A DNA stretch of 64,000 nucleotides from positions 434,001 through 498,000 of the forward strand of contig NZ_CP117811.1 in NCBI RefSeq assembly GCF_028728065.1, written 5' to 3'. The notes below the pieces were generated by a model. That model made no database searches. It was not told where the DNA came from and worked only from the letters and a program-made list of their open reading frames with translations. Of this stretch, positions 1-10,700 are shown piece by piece. Position 1 is the first letter of the stretch, and each line of letters starts with the position of its first letter. The DNA comes from Lentisphaera profundi (GTDB lineage Bacteria; Verrucomicrobiota; Lentisphaeria; Lentisphaerales; Lentisphaeraceae). The position numbers were made by a program, and so were the translations under genes.

Positions 1-1656
1 CAGTAGCTCAGTAACTGCGGAGTCATAGTAATTTAAGTCGCCACGAACTTTACTGTCGTAGGCAAGTAAGCGCAGGGCAATGGTGTAATCATATTTTACC
101 TTTCCTTTGAGATCTGATATAAGCTTACTAAGCGCTTCAATACTTAATAAACCGATGGGCTTACGAGGTGAATAAAGGTATTTATTGCTGAGCTCACGAA
201 GACCTTTGTTCTCTTCGTAGGGGAGGGTATCAATTTCCTGAAAGTTTTGCATGAGAAATAAGGAAAGGATGAGGTGATGACGAGCGGCGCTATTATTGGG
301 GTCAATTTTTAAAATTTCGCGAGCATTAGCTAGAGTTTTATTAAGGGACTTAATCGGGTACTCATATATAAAAGTTTTTGAATTGAGTTCAGATTCTGAT
401 AAAAAGTTTTCAGTCAGCCTTTTTAGTAGTGTTTGACTTTCATTTAGGAGTTGGTCAGCCTTGTTTTTCTCTTTCTCTAAATGAATTGCACTCTGCTCAG
501 CTTTAATGGTTTCTGCTTTGGCGAGTTTAACTTGATCTTTTAGAGCACCAATAAAATAAAAACTCAGGCCAAAAATAATAATGATCGCCATAATAGCCGT
601 CAATGAAGCTGCTTTGTTACGTTTGATTAGTAAGCCAAGTTCTTTTACTACACCCGCGTTCTCCGCTTCAGTTGAGAAACCAGATAGATAATTCTGGACC
701 TCATTTTTTAGTTCATTGATGGATTGATAGCGAAGGTTTTTGTCTGCCTGTAAAGAACGCGATATAACGGCAGATAAACTTTTTGGAAAGTGACCATTAA
801 GTAGTTTCTCTGGAGCGATGTATTGATTAGTTTTTGTTTTCTCAAAAATCATCTCTAGACTTCCTCCAGTAAAAGGGCATTTATAAGTCATCATGGAGTA
901 AAGTAAGCAAGCCAAAGAAAACACATCGGTACGCTGATCAAGCTCTTCTTTGGCATCGATCTGCTCTGGCGACATGAAACCAGGAGTGCCGACAATTTTA
1001 TTTCTTTGAGTGAGGTGATTGAGCATGTCAGTATTGAGTAATAATTCTTCAAAGTCGGCACTTTCTTGAGCATGTAATATTTTTGCTAAGCCCCAATCAC
1101 AAACGAGAACTTCACCAAAGTCACCCACTTGAATATTGTCAGGTTTAAGGTCCAAATGAATGATGTTTTTTGAGTGAGCAAAGGCAATGGCATCACATAT
1201 TTTTAAAAAAATCTGCAATAAATCATGACGTGAATAAAGCTTTTGGTACTTTGGATTACCGAGTTTGAGTTGGGTGATGATTGCTTGGAGAGAATCACCT
1301 TCTTTAAGATCCATAGTGAAAAATGGGCGTCCCTCTTCGTTGAGCCCCATATCGTGCACGGAGATTATATTGGGGTGCTCAAGCATGGCTGTGAGACGTG
1401 CCTCGCGCAGAAAAAGCTCGAAAAAAGATTCATCTATTTCAGGCAATAATTCAGCTAAAGCAATATTTCTAGAGACGCTTTGATCAAGTACTTTTTTGAT
1501 TTGCTTCATGCCACCAGAAGCCACCTCTTCAATGAAGTAATAACGCTTATTGAGTTCTTTGAGCTCGGAATAAATTAGCGATTTATCTTTGGATTCAGAT
1601 TTTTCGTGAAAAAGACCAGTGAATTTTCGAGCAAATTTTTGTAGATCCTCACTCAT
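1..1656 (-). CDS. Ser/Thr protein kinase, membrane anchored (3' end outside window)
   Basis: Hanks-type kinase, 552 codons visible and still open at the left edge. The kinase domain spans about residues 40-310. It has a Gly-rich SGGM stretch at 47-50, the alpha-C Glu at 85, HLDLKPDN at 167-174 and DWG at 187-189 (DFG variant), followed by GTPGFMSPEQ. The beta-3 position that normally holds the ATP-binding Lys reads IALAEL, with Ala68 in its place. One hydrophobic segment near residues 345-367 is followed by a coiled-coil-like stretch and TPR-like helices, which should face outward. The ATG overlaps the sigma-factor stop by 8 bases, so the two are probably translationally coupled. The family phosphorylates Ser/Thr and often partners ECF sigma factors in PVC bacteria; the target here is unknown. 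Confidence 0.88.
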   Translation of the reverse strand, partial: MSEDLQKFARKFTGLFHEKSESKDKSLIYSELKELNKRYYFIEEVASGGMKQIKKVLDQSVSRNIALAELLPEIDESFFELFLREARLTAMLEHPNIISVHDMGLNEEGRPFFTMDLKEGDSLQAIITQLKLGNPKYQKLYSRHDLLQIFLKICDAIAFAHSKNIIHLDLKPDNIQVGDFGEVLVCDWGLAKILHAQESADFEELLLNTDMLNHLTQRNKIVGTPGFMSPEQIDAKEELDQRTDVFSLACLLYSMMTYKCPFTGGSLEMIFEKTKTNQYIAPEKLLNGHFPKSLSAVISRSLQADKNLRYQSINELKNEVQNYLSGFSTEAENAGVVKELGLLIKRNKAASLTAIMAIIIIFGLSFYFIGALKDQVKLAKAETIKAEQSAIHLEKEKNKADQLLNESQTLLKRLTENFLSESELNSKTFIYEYPIKSLNKTLANAREILKIDPNNSAARHHLILSLFLMQNFQEIDTLPYEENKGLRELSNKYLYSPRKPIGLLSIEALSKLISDLKGKVKYDYTIALRLLAYDSKVRGDLNYYDSAVTELL

Positions 1657-2260
1657 TAAAAAGTCGCATTTCTTGTTTAATTTGCTGAATTTCGCTGAGT
1701 AGTCGTTCTTTGACACGGTTCTTTAGTTTGTTGACAGAGTTTCTTTGTAAGTCGAGCTTACCTGCAATTACATCCGAGGAGATGTTGTCCATGGTCATTT
1801 TAAAAACTTCCATGGCTTTGCCTGAAAAGATAGGAGTCACGCGTTCCATGGCAGTTTGAACTACGTATACTTCCCATTCACTTTGAATTAATGATTCAAT
1901 TTCGGGTTGAGAAATACTCTCTTCTAAAGCTTCCTCTGAACGGAATTTTTCCATTTTTTCCGAGCGTCGATAAACTTTGCGGTAATGGTCTGCGACTCGA
2001 CGATGAATAATAGAGCTCATCCAAGTACGAAATTTGGCGCGATTACTATCGAAATCTAGTTTAGGAAGAGATTTCCATAATGAGAGTAAGACCTCTTGAG
2101 CAAGGTCAGCTTTGTCATTTTCATTAACTCCCATTTGATGAAGGATCACCATAACAAATTTGTGGTAATAATTAGTGAAGTCATCCCAAGCTTGATGATC
2201 ATCTGGATCCTGTGCTCTTTGTAAAAGAGTGAGACGCGTATTCCAATCACCAGCGCTCAT
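1649..2260 (-). CDS. ECF-type RNA polymerase sigma factor
   Basis: A 203-residue sigma-70 family protein. The N-terminus (TRLTLLQRAQDP...W..F...Y) resembles the planctomycete/Lentisphaera ECF groups. Region 2 covers about residues 25-95, with the DLAQEVLLSLW helix and the FRTWMSSIIHR segment. Region 4 is in the last 60 residues, ending in a helix-turn-helix (IAGKLDLQRNSVNKLKNRV). GAGGTC lies just upstream of the ATG. It sits 68 bases downstream of a sulfatase gene and overlaps the kinase gene, so it may direct transcription of this catabolic region under kinase control. No anti-sigma gene is visible; phosphorylation by the kinase is an inferred alternative. Confidence 0.9.
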   Translation of the reverse strand: MSAGDWNTRLTLLQRAQDPDDHQAWDDFTNYYHKFVMVILHQMGVNENDKADLAQEVLLSLWKSLPKLDFDSNRAKFRTWMSSIIHRRVADHYRKVYRRSEKMEKFRSEEALEESISQPEIESLIQSEWEVYVVQTAMERVTPIFSGKAMEVFKMTMDNISSDVIAGKLDLQRNSVNKLKNRVKERLLSEIQQIKQEMRLFNE

Positions 2261-2328
2261 GTAATGACCTCGTAATTATAATCTTTAAGTAAATTTATTA
2301 TAAAACTTCTGAAGGAGGAAAACAAGCT

Positions 2329-3876
2329 TCAAAGGTTAGCTGGTGACATAAAGAGTTCGGTATTTTTACCTGTGCCTCCGACGCGGTTTTTATGTCTTTT
2401 CCATTGGATAACTTCAGCTCTTTTTATAGATTGCATATCTTGTTCTTGCATGAATTGGACTAATTCATTTGCGGACTCTCTTTTTTTTATGGCCTCTAAA
2501 GCGTAGTCACCAATTTTCGACATGTGCTGACTTAGCTTTGCTCTAAGTTGTTTAAGTTGGGTTTGGTACGCTGGATTTTTAGCTAAATTATTAAGGCAAT
2601 CAGGATCATTCTCTAGGTCATAGAGTTCTTCAAGTTCTCTGAAGCTTAGATGATTGAAGCGCTTTGCTACTGTAGGATCAGTTTTTGCGAGTTCCTTTAT
2701 TACCTTATAGGACTTATGAAATGAAGAAGCACTCGAGAAAGTTCGTTTTCCATCTGACCAAGGGTTAAATATATAAGCAAACTTTTTGTTGTGTACGGCA
2801 CGAGTAGGGTAGACTAAACCGATAGCATTTTCGTTGAATTCGGCGAAAATATGATCACGGTACTTTTGTGTTTTTCCTTGAATAAGCGGTAAGAAAGATC
2901 TTCCTTCTAAGCCTTTTACTTTGCGGATTCCGCAAATATTGAGAATCGTTGGAAAAAAATCAACTGCAGAGATCATGTGTTCAGTGTCTTTTGAGCCGGG
3001 CTTAATTTTTTCTGGCCACTTCATTACCCATGGTGTGCGAATACCATTTTGATACAGAGATGATTTTGCAAAAGGAAGTGGCATGCCGTGATCAGAAACA
3101 AAAATCACTATGGTATTCTCTTCATAGGAACTATCTTTCAGGCTTTTAAGGATGGCACCTACACAATCATCGGCACGTTTTACAGAATTGTAGTAATTAC
3201 GCATTTCGATTTTTACGCCTGGATGTTTGGGTAGGAACTCAGGGATGGTAATTTCCGAGCTTGTATAAATGCGGCTAGGCCCATATTCGTCGAAACCTGA
3301 TTCAGTAGATTTAGGATCCTGGTAAAAGGGTTTGTGTGGGTCAGCAATATTGACAAGGCAGTAGAAAGCTTTGTTTTTTTCGTCAAGGAGAGAAAAGAAA
3401 TCTTTCATACCTTGAGCATAAACTTGGGCGCCACGTTTTTCAGCACCTTTGAGGATAATAGATTGATCCCAATATTTTTCATAATCACCGCTAAAACTAG
3501 TGTCACGAGGCTTGTTGATAACTGCAGTGAAGTAGCCATTATTTTTCAAAACCTCAGGCAACATGGGGTAGTTGGCATTGACCATATAAAAGCCGCGCAT
3601 GCCACTGCTACTAGGGTAACGGCCACTTTGAAAGACAACTCTAGATGGCGAGCAGTTAGAAGCTTGAACGTAGGCCCGTTCAAAGAGCATACCCTCATTG
3701 GCAATGCTATCAATATTAGGGGTAATTTCCGGAAGCTTGCTCCCGTAGACTCCAACAGAATCCCAGTTCATGTCATCGACGGTGATAAAAAGAATATTGG
3801 GTTGTGCCTTATCTGCTAATATGAAGTTAGCATTGAAAATGAGCAAAAGCGTGGCTGTGAGTATTTGATTAAACAT
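2329..3876 (-). CDS. Secreted type-I sulfatase
   Basis: A 515-residue sulfatase of the alkaline-phosphatase superfamily, with a signal peptide (about residues 1-21). The metal-binding Asp pair is VDD at 33-35. The formylglycine signature is NCSPSR with Cys75, the residue that must be oxidised to formylglycine. SDHG lies further on, near residue 255. It should hydrolyse sulfate esters, probably on a polysaccharide or oligosaccharide outside the cytoplasm; the substrate cannot be read from sequence. It starts 24 bases after the next sulfatase stop, with AAGGTC before the ATG, so the two are probably cotranscribed. The sigma-factor gene follows. Confidence 0.93.
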   Translation of the reverse strand: MFNQILTATLLLIFNANFILADKAQPNILFITVDDMNWDSVGVYGSKLPEITPNIDSIANEGMLFERAYVQASNCSPSRVVFQSGRYPSSSGMRGFYMVNANYPMLPEVLKNNGYFTAVINKPRDTSFSGDYEKYWDQSIILKGAEKRGAQVYAQGMKDFFSLLDEKNKAFYCLVNIADPHKPFYQDPKSTESGFDEYGPSRIYTSSEITIPEFLPKHPGVKIEMRNYYNSVKRADDCVGAILKSLKDSSYEENTIVIFVSDHGMPLPFAKSSLYQNGIRTPWVMKWPEKIKPGSKDTEHMISAVDFFPTILNICGIRKVKGLEGRSFLPLIQGKTQKYRDHIFAEFNENAIGLVYPTRAVHNKKFAYIFNPWSDGKRTFSSASSFHKSYKVIKELAKTDPTVAKRFNHLSFRELEELYDLENDPDCLNNLAKNPAYQTQLKQLRAKLSQHMSKIGDYALEAIKKRESANELVQFMQEQDMQSIKRAEVIQWKRHKNRVGGTGKNTELFMSPANL

Positions 3877-3900
3877 AAATGACCTTAGTGTTATATGAGC

Positions 3901-5478
3901 TTACTTAATGACTTCAGCTTCGTGATTAGTGATATATTTTTGATTGGGCTTTGAAACATCTTTGGGCTGATTTTTGGGGACCTTGTGTTGAATTCGTAGT
4001 GCCTGTAATTCACCCTTCATAGCTTCGACAATAGGGGCGTATTCTGGATTAGAAAATTGGTTAGTCATTTCTTCGGGATCAGATTTTAGGTCATAGAGCT
4101 CCCATTCATCAATATCATAAAAGTACATGAGTTTATAGCGCCCGTCATAGGCACCTTCGTGACGTTGAACCATGTGCCACCCAGGAAATTCATAATAGTG
4201 ATAATAATGAGTTTTTCTCCAGTCCTTAGGCGTCTTGCCTTCAAGTATTGGTAGGAGTGAGGCGCCTTGCATATCTTTCGGAATATTTTGTTTGGCAATA
4301 TCCAAAAATGTTTCGGCAAAGTCAAGGTTCGATACTAAGTCCTTATTTACGCTGCCGGGAGTAATATGGTTGGGCCATTTTATGAGTAAAGGGGTGCGAT
4401 AGGATTCGTCATACATGAAACGCTTATCAAACCAGCCATGTTCGCCAAGATAAAAACCTTGATCAGAAGAGTAAATGACGATGGTATTTTTATCGAGTCC
4501 AGATTCTTCTAAGTAGTCCATGACTTGACCGACTGATTCATCTACTGATTTGATACAGCGCAAATAATCTTTGACGTAGCGTTGGTACTTCCAACGAATA
4601 AGATCTTCACCTTTTGGTTTTGCCTTAAGAAGTGCTTGATTCTTTGCTTCGTAAGCGGCATCCCAAACTTTGACTTGTTCAGGAGTCATGCGCTGGTGAA
4701 TTCGTTGCGCAAGTTGACCCTTCTTATCGAACTCTCGTACTTTTAAATCCTTTCCAAGTTCCATGGAGACTGCTATGGACATGTCTTGATTTCTCGCTGC
4801 GTGACCGCGATTTTTATAGTCGTCAAATAGAGAACTCGGCTCGGGCATTGTAATGTTGTCGAAGGCATTGAGGTGTTTAAGAGCGGGAGACCACTCTCTA
4901 TGAGGCGCTTTATGCTGCATCATTAACATGAAAGGTTTTGTTTTGTTTCTTTGAGTTTCAAGCCATGCCAAAGCCTTGTCAGTTACAATTTCTGTGCAGT
5001 AACCTTGGACTCTAGTTCTACCTTGAGGAGTATCAAAATCGGGGTTGTAATACATGCCTTGGCCTGGGAGGATTTCCCAATGATCAAAGCCGGTGGGTTT
5101 AGAACCTAAATGCCATTTGCCGATGACGGCAGTTTGGTAACCAGCTTTTTGTAGCAGTTTAGGGAATGTTTGTTGTGAGCCATCAAACTTAGTATGCTCG
5201 TTCACCATGAAGCCATTTAGGTGAGAATACTTGCCAGTTAAGATTGTCGCACGACTTGGTCCACAGATTGAGTTGGTCACCATGCAGCGTTTAAAGAGCA
5301 TGCCTTCATCTGCCAAGCGATCTAAGTTCGGAGTGGGCGCGACTTGCGCAAAACGCCCGCCATAAGCACTAATGGCTTGAGTGGCGTGGTCATCGCTAAA
5401 AATAAAGAGGATGTTCGGCGTACTGGCGAACAAAGACGAAGTTAAAGCGAGACTTACGGTGACTAGTTTTATAATCAT
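3901..5478 (-). CDS. Secreted type-I sulfatase
   Basis: A 525-residue sulfatase with an N-terminal signal peptide (cleavage near residue 18). FSDD carries the first metal ligands (D29, D30). The formylglycine site is ICGPSR, Cys72, followed by [11 protein letters not shown] later SDQG near residue 340 provides further metal ligands. The C-terminal part has [12 protein letters not shown]-type residues typical of the family. It is clearly divergent from the neighbouring sulfatase (different core motifs, different spacing), suggesting different linkage specificity. It lies between a pseudopilin-like gene (21-base gap) and the other sulfatase (24-base gap), within a likely operon. Confidence 0.93.
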   Translation of the reverse strand: MIIKLVTVSLALTSSLFASTPNILFIFSDDHATQAISAYGGRFAQVAPTPNLDRLADEGMLFKRCMVTNSICGPSRATILTGKYSHLNGFMVNEHTKFDGSQQTFPKLLQKAGYQTAVIGKWHLGSKPTGFDHWEILPGQGMYYNPDFDTPQGRTRVQGYCTEIVTDKALAWLETQRNKTKPFMLMMQHKAPHREWSPALKHLNAFDNITMPEPSSLFDDYKNRGHAARNQDMSIAVSMELGKDLKVREFDKKGQLAQRIHQRMTPEQVKVWDAAYEAKNQALLKAKPKGEDLIRWKYQRYVKDYLRCIKSVDESVGQVMDYLEESGLDKNTIVIYSSDQGFYLGEHGWFDKRFMYDESYRTPLLIKWPNHITPGSVNKDLVSNLDFAETFLDIAKQNIPKDMQGASLLPILEGKTPKDWRKTHYYHYYEFPGWHMVQRHEGAYDGRYKLMYFYDIDEWELYDLKSDPEEMTNQFSNPEYAPIVEAMKGELQALRIQHKVPKNQPKDVSKPNQKYITNHEAEVIK

Positions 5479-5499
5479 TAAAATTTCCAGTAGTTAAAG

Positions 5500-6146
5500 T
5501 TAAGGAATCCAGAATTCAGTGGTATTAGCTTCAGTACCAATGATGAGTAGTTGACTGCCGGTGAGTACACTGACGTGACCGTCAAGGTAAACGATATTGG
5601 CTTTGCTGTTATGGCGAGCAATGGCTTGCTCCGAGACGGTATCGTAGACTTTAGTTTCAACAAGGTTGTATTTGAATAGCGTGTTTTTCAAGTCCCAGGA
5701 GTCCATGTAAAAAGCCGTTGTGTTACCATGTGTACTAGAGATGGGATAGGCTGTGTAAGTGGTTCCGCCATCATCGATGAGACCGAGGCGATAGTTTTGA
5801 GAATAATTATTGGTCCAATAGCTATCAAGTTCTTTTCCCATGGGGCATTTATAGGGACTAGTATTAGCATTGTTAGTAGCAGCAGTGATTTCTGGTAGAT
5901 ACCCCCTTGAGAGAGTTTTTTAGGCCACCATTCGCTTGCGAAAGAATCATTCAGTGGTGCATAGTTATCATTGTCATCCGCATAGATAAATGATGCCGTA
6001 GATATTTGCTTGAGTTTATTTTTACATACACTTGCTCTCGCCTTCTGTCTTGCTTCGCTAAGTTCAGGAAGAACTAAGCTCGATAGGATACCGATTATGG
6101 CGATGACGACGAGTAGTTCTATTAAACTAAAATTCTGTTTTTTCAT
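5500..6146 (-). pseudogene. Prepilin-like H-X9-DG protein, frameshifted
   Basis: The N-terminal part (from 6146) has a type IV prepilin-like leader: short basic start, [16 protein letters not shown] hydrophobic helix with Glu5 after the processing site. The reading frame then breaks. The C-terminal part continues in another frame to 5500 and carries the H-X9-DG signature (H-NSKANIVYL-DG). The intact paralogue just upstream aligns across the break. The break sits at a C5 run (5902-5906, G5 in the coding strand); one extra G would restore continuity to YLPEITA. So it is either a recent inactivation or a homopolymer sequencing error. GAGG precedes the ATG. The function of this family is not established; it may be an envelope-exposed pseudopilin. 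Confidence 0.8.
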
Positions 6147-6253
6147 AATAACCTCTACTTGTTTATAAGTATCTATTCGTCGTCTTCATGAATAGGGGGA
6201 CAGTATACAACCTTATTCTTTAATTTAATTCATCATTTCACAAAATTGAAATA

Positions 6254-6898
6254 TTAAGGAACCCAAAAATCAGTTGTTGAAGCCTCTGTCGAAATTTGTA
6301 TGAGATAAGTACCGTTAAGTGCTTCGATGTGGCCATCAATAAATGAAGTATTGGCTTTTTGTAAATGACGCCCGACTCTTGCTTCAGGATCAGCGTTAAA
6401 AACTTTATTTTCTGTAAGATTGCCTTTCCATAAAGTGGTGTTGGTCATGAAGGAATCCATATGTAGGACTGTTGAGGAGGCATGCGTACTAGTGAGGACG
6501 TATTGATCATATGCTGTGCCACTTTCACTTGTTAATCCAAGGCGAAAATTTTGTGAGTAATTACTTGTGTAATATGTGTCGAGCTCGACGCCCTCTGGAC
6601 ATTTGTATGGGCTAGAATTAACATTGCTATTACTTGCAGAGATTTCAGGTAGGTATGATTGAGTTGAAAGTCGTTCGGTCCAATAATAAGTAGAGTGTGA
6701 ATTGTTATAGCTTGCGTAGTTGTTATTGTCCATTGAATAGGCAAAAGTGGCTATGCCAATTTGCCTGATTTTACTTTGACAAAGAGTGAATCGTGCTTGT
6801 TTACGCGACTTCCCTAAGATAGGTAATAAAAAGCTTGTTAGTATGCCTATAATAGCAATTGAGACTAGTAATTCGATTAGAGTGAATTTCTTTTTCAT
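6254..6898 (-). CDS. Prepilin-like protein with H-X9-DG domain
   Basis: 214 residues. The N-terminus is a prepilin leader (MKKKF^TLIELLVSIAIIGIL), recognised and methylated by a PilD-like peptidase in related systems. The C-terminal part holds the H-X9-DG signature (H-LQKANTSFI-DG near residues 178-189) and ends in WVP. AAGGAAA precedes the ATG. It is a paralogue of the next gene downstream, about 107 bases away. In Lentisphaera-type genomes many such genes lie beside sulfatases, and here the pair is directly upstream of two of them. Its role (pseudopilus subunit, surface fibre or substrate capture) is unknown. Confidence 0.85.
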   Translation of the reverse strand: MKKKFTLIELLVSIAIIGILTSFLLPILGKSRKQARFTLCQSKIRQIGIATFAYSMDNNNYASYNNSHSTYYWTERLSTQSYLPEISASNSNVNSSPYKCPEGVELDTYYTSNYSQNFRLGLTSESGTAYDQYVLTSTHASSTVLHMDSFMTNTTLWKGNLTENKVFNADPEARVGRHLQKANTSFIDGHIEALNGTYLIQISTEASTTDFWVP

Positions 6899-7044
6899 TT
6901 GATTTCCTTATAAAATGTATTTACTCACTATTTCGTATTAAAGATGAGTAAAGGGACAGGAAATGAAAAAGAAATTTAAGTTTTTTATTTGATGAAAATT
7001 AAGAGTTGAAAGACTAAGGATACAGCGGGTTTATAATGACTATA

Positions 7045-7765
7045 TTATTCTATTTTTCTCAGCATCATTAAGCGGAAATCCATAACTTGTGGGCCGGGAA
7101 TTTTTAGAGCCTGAATTTTTATTTTTTGTGGTCCTCCCAAAAACGATCTGGAACCTACATGGGCGAATGCGGTGTGTTGTAAGGTAGATAAACTAAAAAA
7201 GGTTTCTTACTATTCTTGTCCATGAAGTTTATTGCTTTGTCAGTGAAATCATCTACACAAAAACCTTTGCCTTTTACAATTTTGCCATTGTGTTCCAGCA
7301 TTGGAGAATAATAATTTCCCCAATGACTCGAACAGAAACCGTAAAACTCATCAAAGCCACGGCCATTGGGGTGGTAGGGGTACTGCATGCCGCTATGCCA
7401 TTTACCAAAGGCCCCGGTGGCATAGCCTGCAGCTCTAAAGACATCTGCCAATGTTTTTTCGTCAAGATTAAAGCGTTCGCCGCCTTCTGAAGTACTGCAC
7501 ACTCCGCTACGAAAAGCATAGCGTCCCGTCAGAAGTTCAGCTCGCGTTGGTGAACAGACAGGCTGAACGTAAAAATTGTTGAACTTGGCGCCGTCTCGAG
7601 CGAGTGAGTCTATGTGTGGTTCGATAGATCTTTGTTACCATTAATACTTAAATCACCCCAGCCCTGATCATCACTTAGAAAGATGACTATATTGGGCCTT
7701 GTGGACTCTGCAAAAGCTGAGCCAAGGATAAATAAGACTAATAAAGAAAAAGTTTTCACAGTCAT
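7045..7765 (-). pseudogene. Decayed secreted sulfatase
   Basis: ATG at 7765 overlaps the preceding stop as TAATG. It starts a signal peptide followed by PNIVIFLSDDQGWGDLSING, a typical sulfatase beginning. The frame breaks near 7625-7640 (one base missing). The next frame continues [15 protein letters not shown] and [14 protein letters not shown] (Cys formylglycine site) through [13 protein letters not shown] to YNTPHSPM, then meets an in-frame TAG. Readable residues VPDRFWEDHKK follow before a further stop. A last shifted fragment, KIQALKIPGPQVMDFRL, ends at 7045 and looks like the C-terminus of another coding sequence. About 300 residues of the catalytic domain are absent. It therefore carries a frameshift, a nonsense codon and an internal deletion. 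Confidence 0.87.
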
Positions 7766-10700
7766 TAGTGAGCCGATTTATCTTTCTTTTTCTTTTTAAG
7801 GGGCTTATCCAAACTTTTTAAATAGGCGACTAGATCGCGTAATTCTTTTGGCTGAAGTAGCATGTGCATAGGTGGCATGGGAGACACTGGAGCCATCATC
7901 GTTTTAATGTGTTTGCGTTTGTGAGCGATAACTTTACCATCGGCACCTTTAACTTTCACAAGAGCTTTATTTTCACCCATGTAAGTTCCACTGTGAACTT
8001 TGCCATCATCAGTTGTGACACTGGTGATGCCATAGCCTGGGGCAACTGCCGCACCTGGATCCACAATGGATTCTAACAAATAGCGTCGATCATACATCTT
8101 GCCCATTAAAGTTAAATCGGGACCAACATCGGCGCCATAACCCTTAACTTTGTGACAGCGCAAGCATTGAGCGGCACCATGATTAAAAAATACATCGCGA
8201 CCTTTGTCAATGTCCCCACCTTGGATAGCATAGGCAAACTTGTCGGTGTTTTGGCCTGTGGCCATTTTTGCTTCATAAGCTTTAAATTTAGTCTGGAAAT
8301 CTGATGATTTTTTACTGCGCGCTGAATCTAAAATCTCTAGTAGTGCTTCACGATCACCCTTGCCATTGAGGGCTAAATCCAATTGTTTGAGTAAGATGGA
8401 GTCATTTGCGGAGTTTACAGCCATGAGATTGTAAGCTAATTGACGCTCGGCAGCACTTCCTTTTTGACTGATTGTCGCAGCTTGTACTTGAGCCTTTGTG
8501 GGATCGAGCTCATTGAGCAGTGTTAGGGCTTTGAGCCTTATGGCTTCACTCTTATCTTTGAAGAGTTTGAGAACTAAATTAGAGCTGATTTCTTTACGTT
8601 GGTTTAAAGTGTCTAAAGCTCCCAAGCGAATTTCATCGATGAGCTTATTATTATTGATTTGACTCAGTAAGATATCTGATGTTATGGGAAAATTATACTT
8701 ATTGGCTAAGCGACTGATTTGAGCCAGTACTTTGCCTTGTGATTGTTTAAATAGCTCGCCTAAATATGCATTCAATACTTTTGAAATGTCTTGGCGCTCT
8801 GTAGTGTATTCACGAGGCAAGCCAGTTGAGTTATCTAGGGGTGCTTTGTCATCCCACGCTTGAAGCGCTGCAATAGCTTCCTGAATCATTGATTCTGGTA
8901 AGTCTTTTTCTAGTGAATACTGGAGTAAGCGTTTTGCCGCGGCTTCATCGCCTAAATAATAATTGGCATTGATGACGCGTATGTGCATTAATTCATCGAC
9001 GAGGTCACTAGGTTTTTTTAGATCTACTAAAAGTGAGGCTAATTTCTTTTGAGCTCCACCGTCAATGAGGCGGTCATTGATGGCGCGAATAGCTTCGTAA
9101 CGAACTTGCGGATCATTATCGGATAAAAAGACCTGGATCCCTGGGTCAAGATTTTTTCTCATGGCCAATAAAACAATCATACGGACTGCTGCAGAAGAGT
9201 CTTTTGCGTACTTCGCATAGCTAGAGGAACTCTTCATTCCAGCGAGTCCCATCATCAGGCCGTGCTGAAGGAAGCGATCTTTGGCATCATTTTCACGCTG
9301 AGCATCAATGATTGCGGAGATGACAGAGTCATCTGCAATTCTTCCTAGGCCAATGCCTGCGTACATGGCAACGCGAGGATGTTTGTCTTTTAGTGCTTTG
9401 CTCAAATCTAGTAGAGCTGACTTGTCGCGGTGATCGCCTAAAACACGAGCCGCCTGAATACGAATTTGATAGTCTGCGTCATTAAGTAATAAGTTTTTTA
9501 AAATTTTAATTGCAGAGATGTTTTTATTGGCCAGCATACCTAAGCCCCAAAGGCCATGAACTCTTTGTAGTTGCGGAGCGGCAGGATTTTTTGCGGCCTT
9601 CGTAAATAGCTCGGCTGCGTCTGCTCTTTTAGCTAATTCAAATTGTGCTCTCAGGCGAACTTGTTGATGATCCCAAGCTAAGAGTTGATAGAGTTTTTCG
9701 CTGGAATTTTGACTGAAATCACTGGTGAGCAATTTTTCATTTTCTTTAATTTCGGGCTTATCAGTTTGGCCAGGGACTTCGAGAGTAAAAATGTTACCCT
9801 CATCTCTATTTAAATAACCACCATTGTTATATTCGGATATGTACATTTTGCCATCGGGTCCAAAATCCATATCAACCAAGTTTGAACCAGTAAAAAAATC
9901 CTCGAGATTTTCCATTTTAAAACCTGCGCCCGCGGGTTCCACATCAAACATGGAGATACGTGTTTTTGGTGAGCCACCCTTAAAAATATTAACGAAGAAT
10001 TTATTGTCAAATTTTGGGCCTAAGGAATTGGATGGATTGAACAAGAAACCTGATGGACCACCCACGATTTGACCAATGGTAGGCATGACATAGGCGGGTT
10101 GATTTGTTTCATTGGCGAAATAAAGACGCTCTGTTTTCCACGCACTATTAAGTGTTTTCTTTCCCGCGTAATCATAGGAGCGAAACTTGAGTTTGGAGGC
10201 GAAGGCCAAGAGGTTTTGATGGCCTGCATGCCAGCCTGAATCACCACCCTCGACGAGGTAATTAATACGCTCCAAATCACCTTTGTCGGAATCATTATCC
10301 GCCGTAAATAAATTACCAAAATCATCAAAGACTAATTCTTGTGGATTGCGCAAACGATCATAAAATACTTCTACATTTGAACCATCGGGATCACAGCGAA
10401 AAACGGCGCCTTCATTTGGGCCATGGAACTTTTTGCCTTCCTTAGTGGTGAAGCTAAAACCGCGATCACCAATGGACCAATAGAGCTTACCATCGGGTCC
10501 CCAAACCAAACCATGCATATCATGGCCTGAATAACTCATACGTATGCCAAAGCCATCTTGTATAGAAGTTCGTTTGTCAGACAGTCCATCGCCATTACTA
10601 TCTTCGAGCATCCAGAGATGTGGAATGTTGGTATAGTAAACTTTTCCGTCGCGTTCAATGATACCTAATCCAGGACCATCGAGAATATCGTTAAAACCAT

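Noticed and set aside
3334-3819. 161-codon open frame on the plus strand
   Set aside because: It lies entirely antisense to a sulfatase with clear family motifs; composition and lack of a start site mark it as a shadow.
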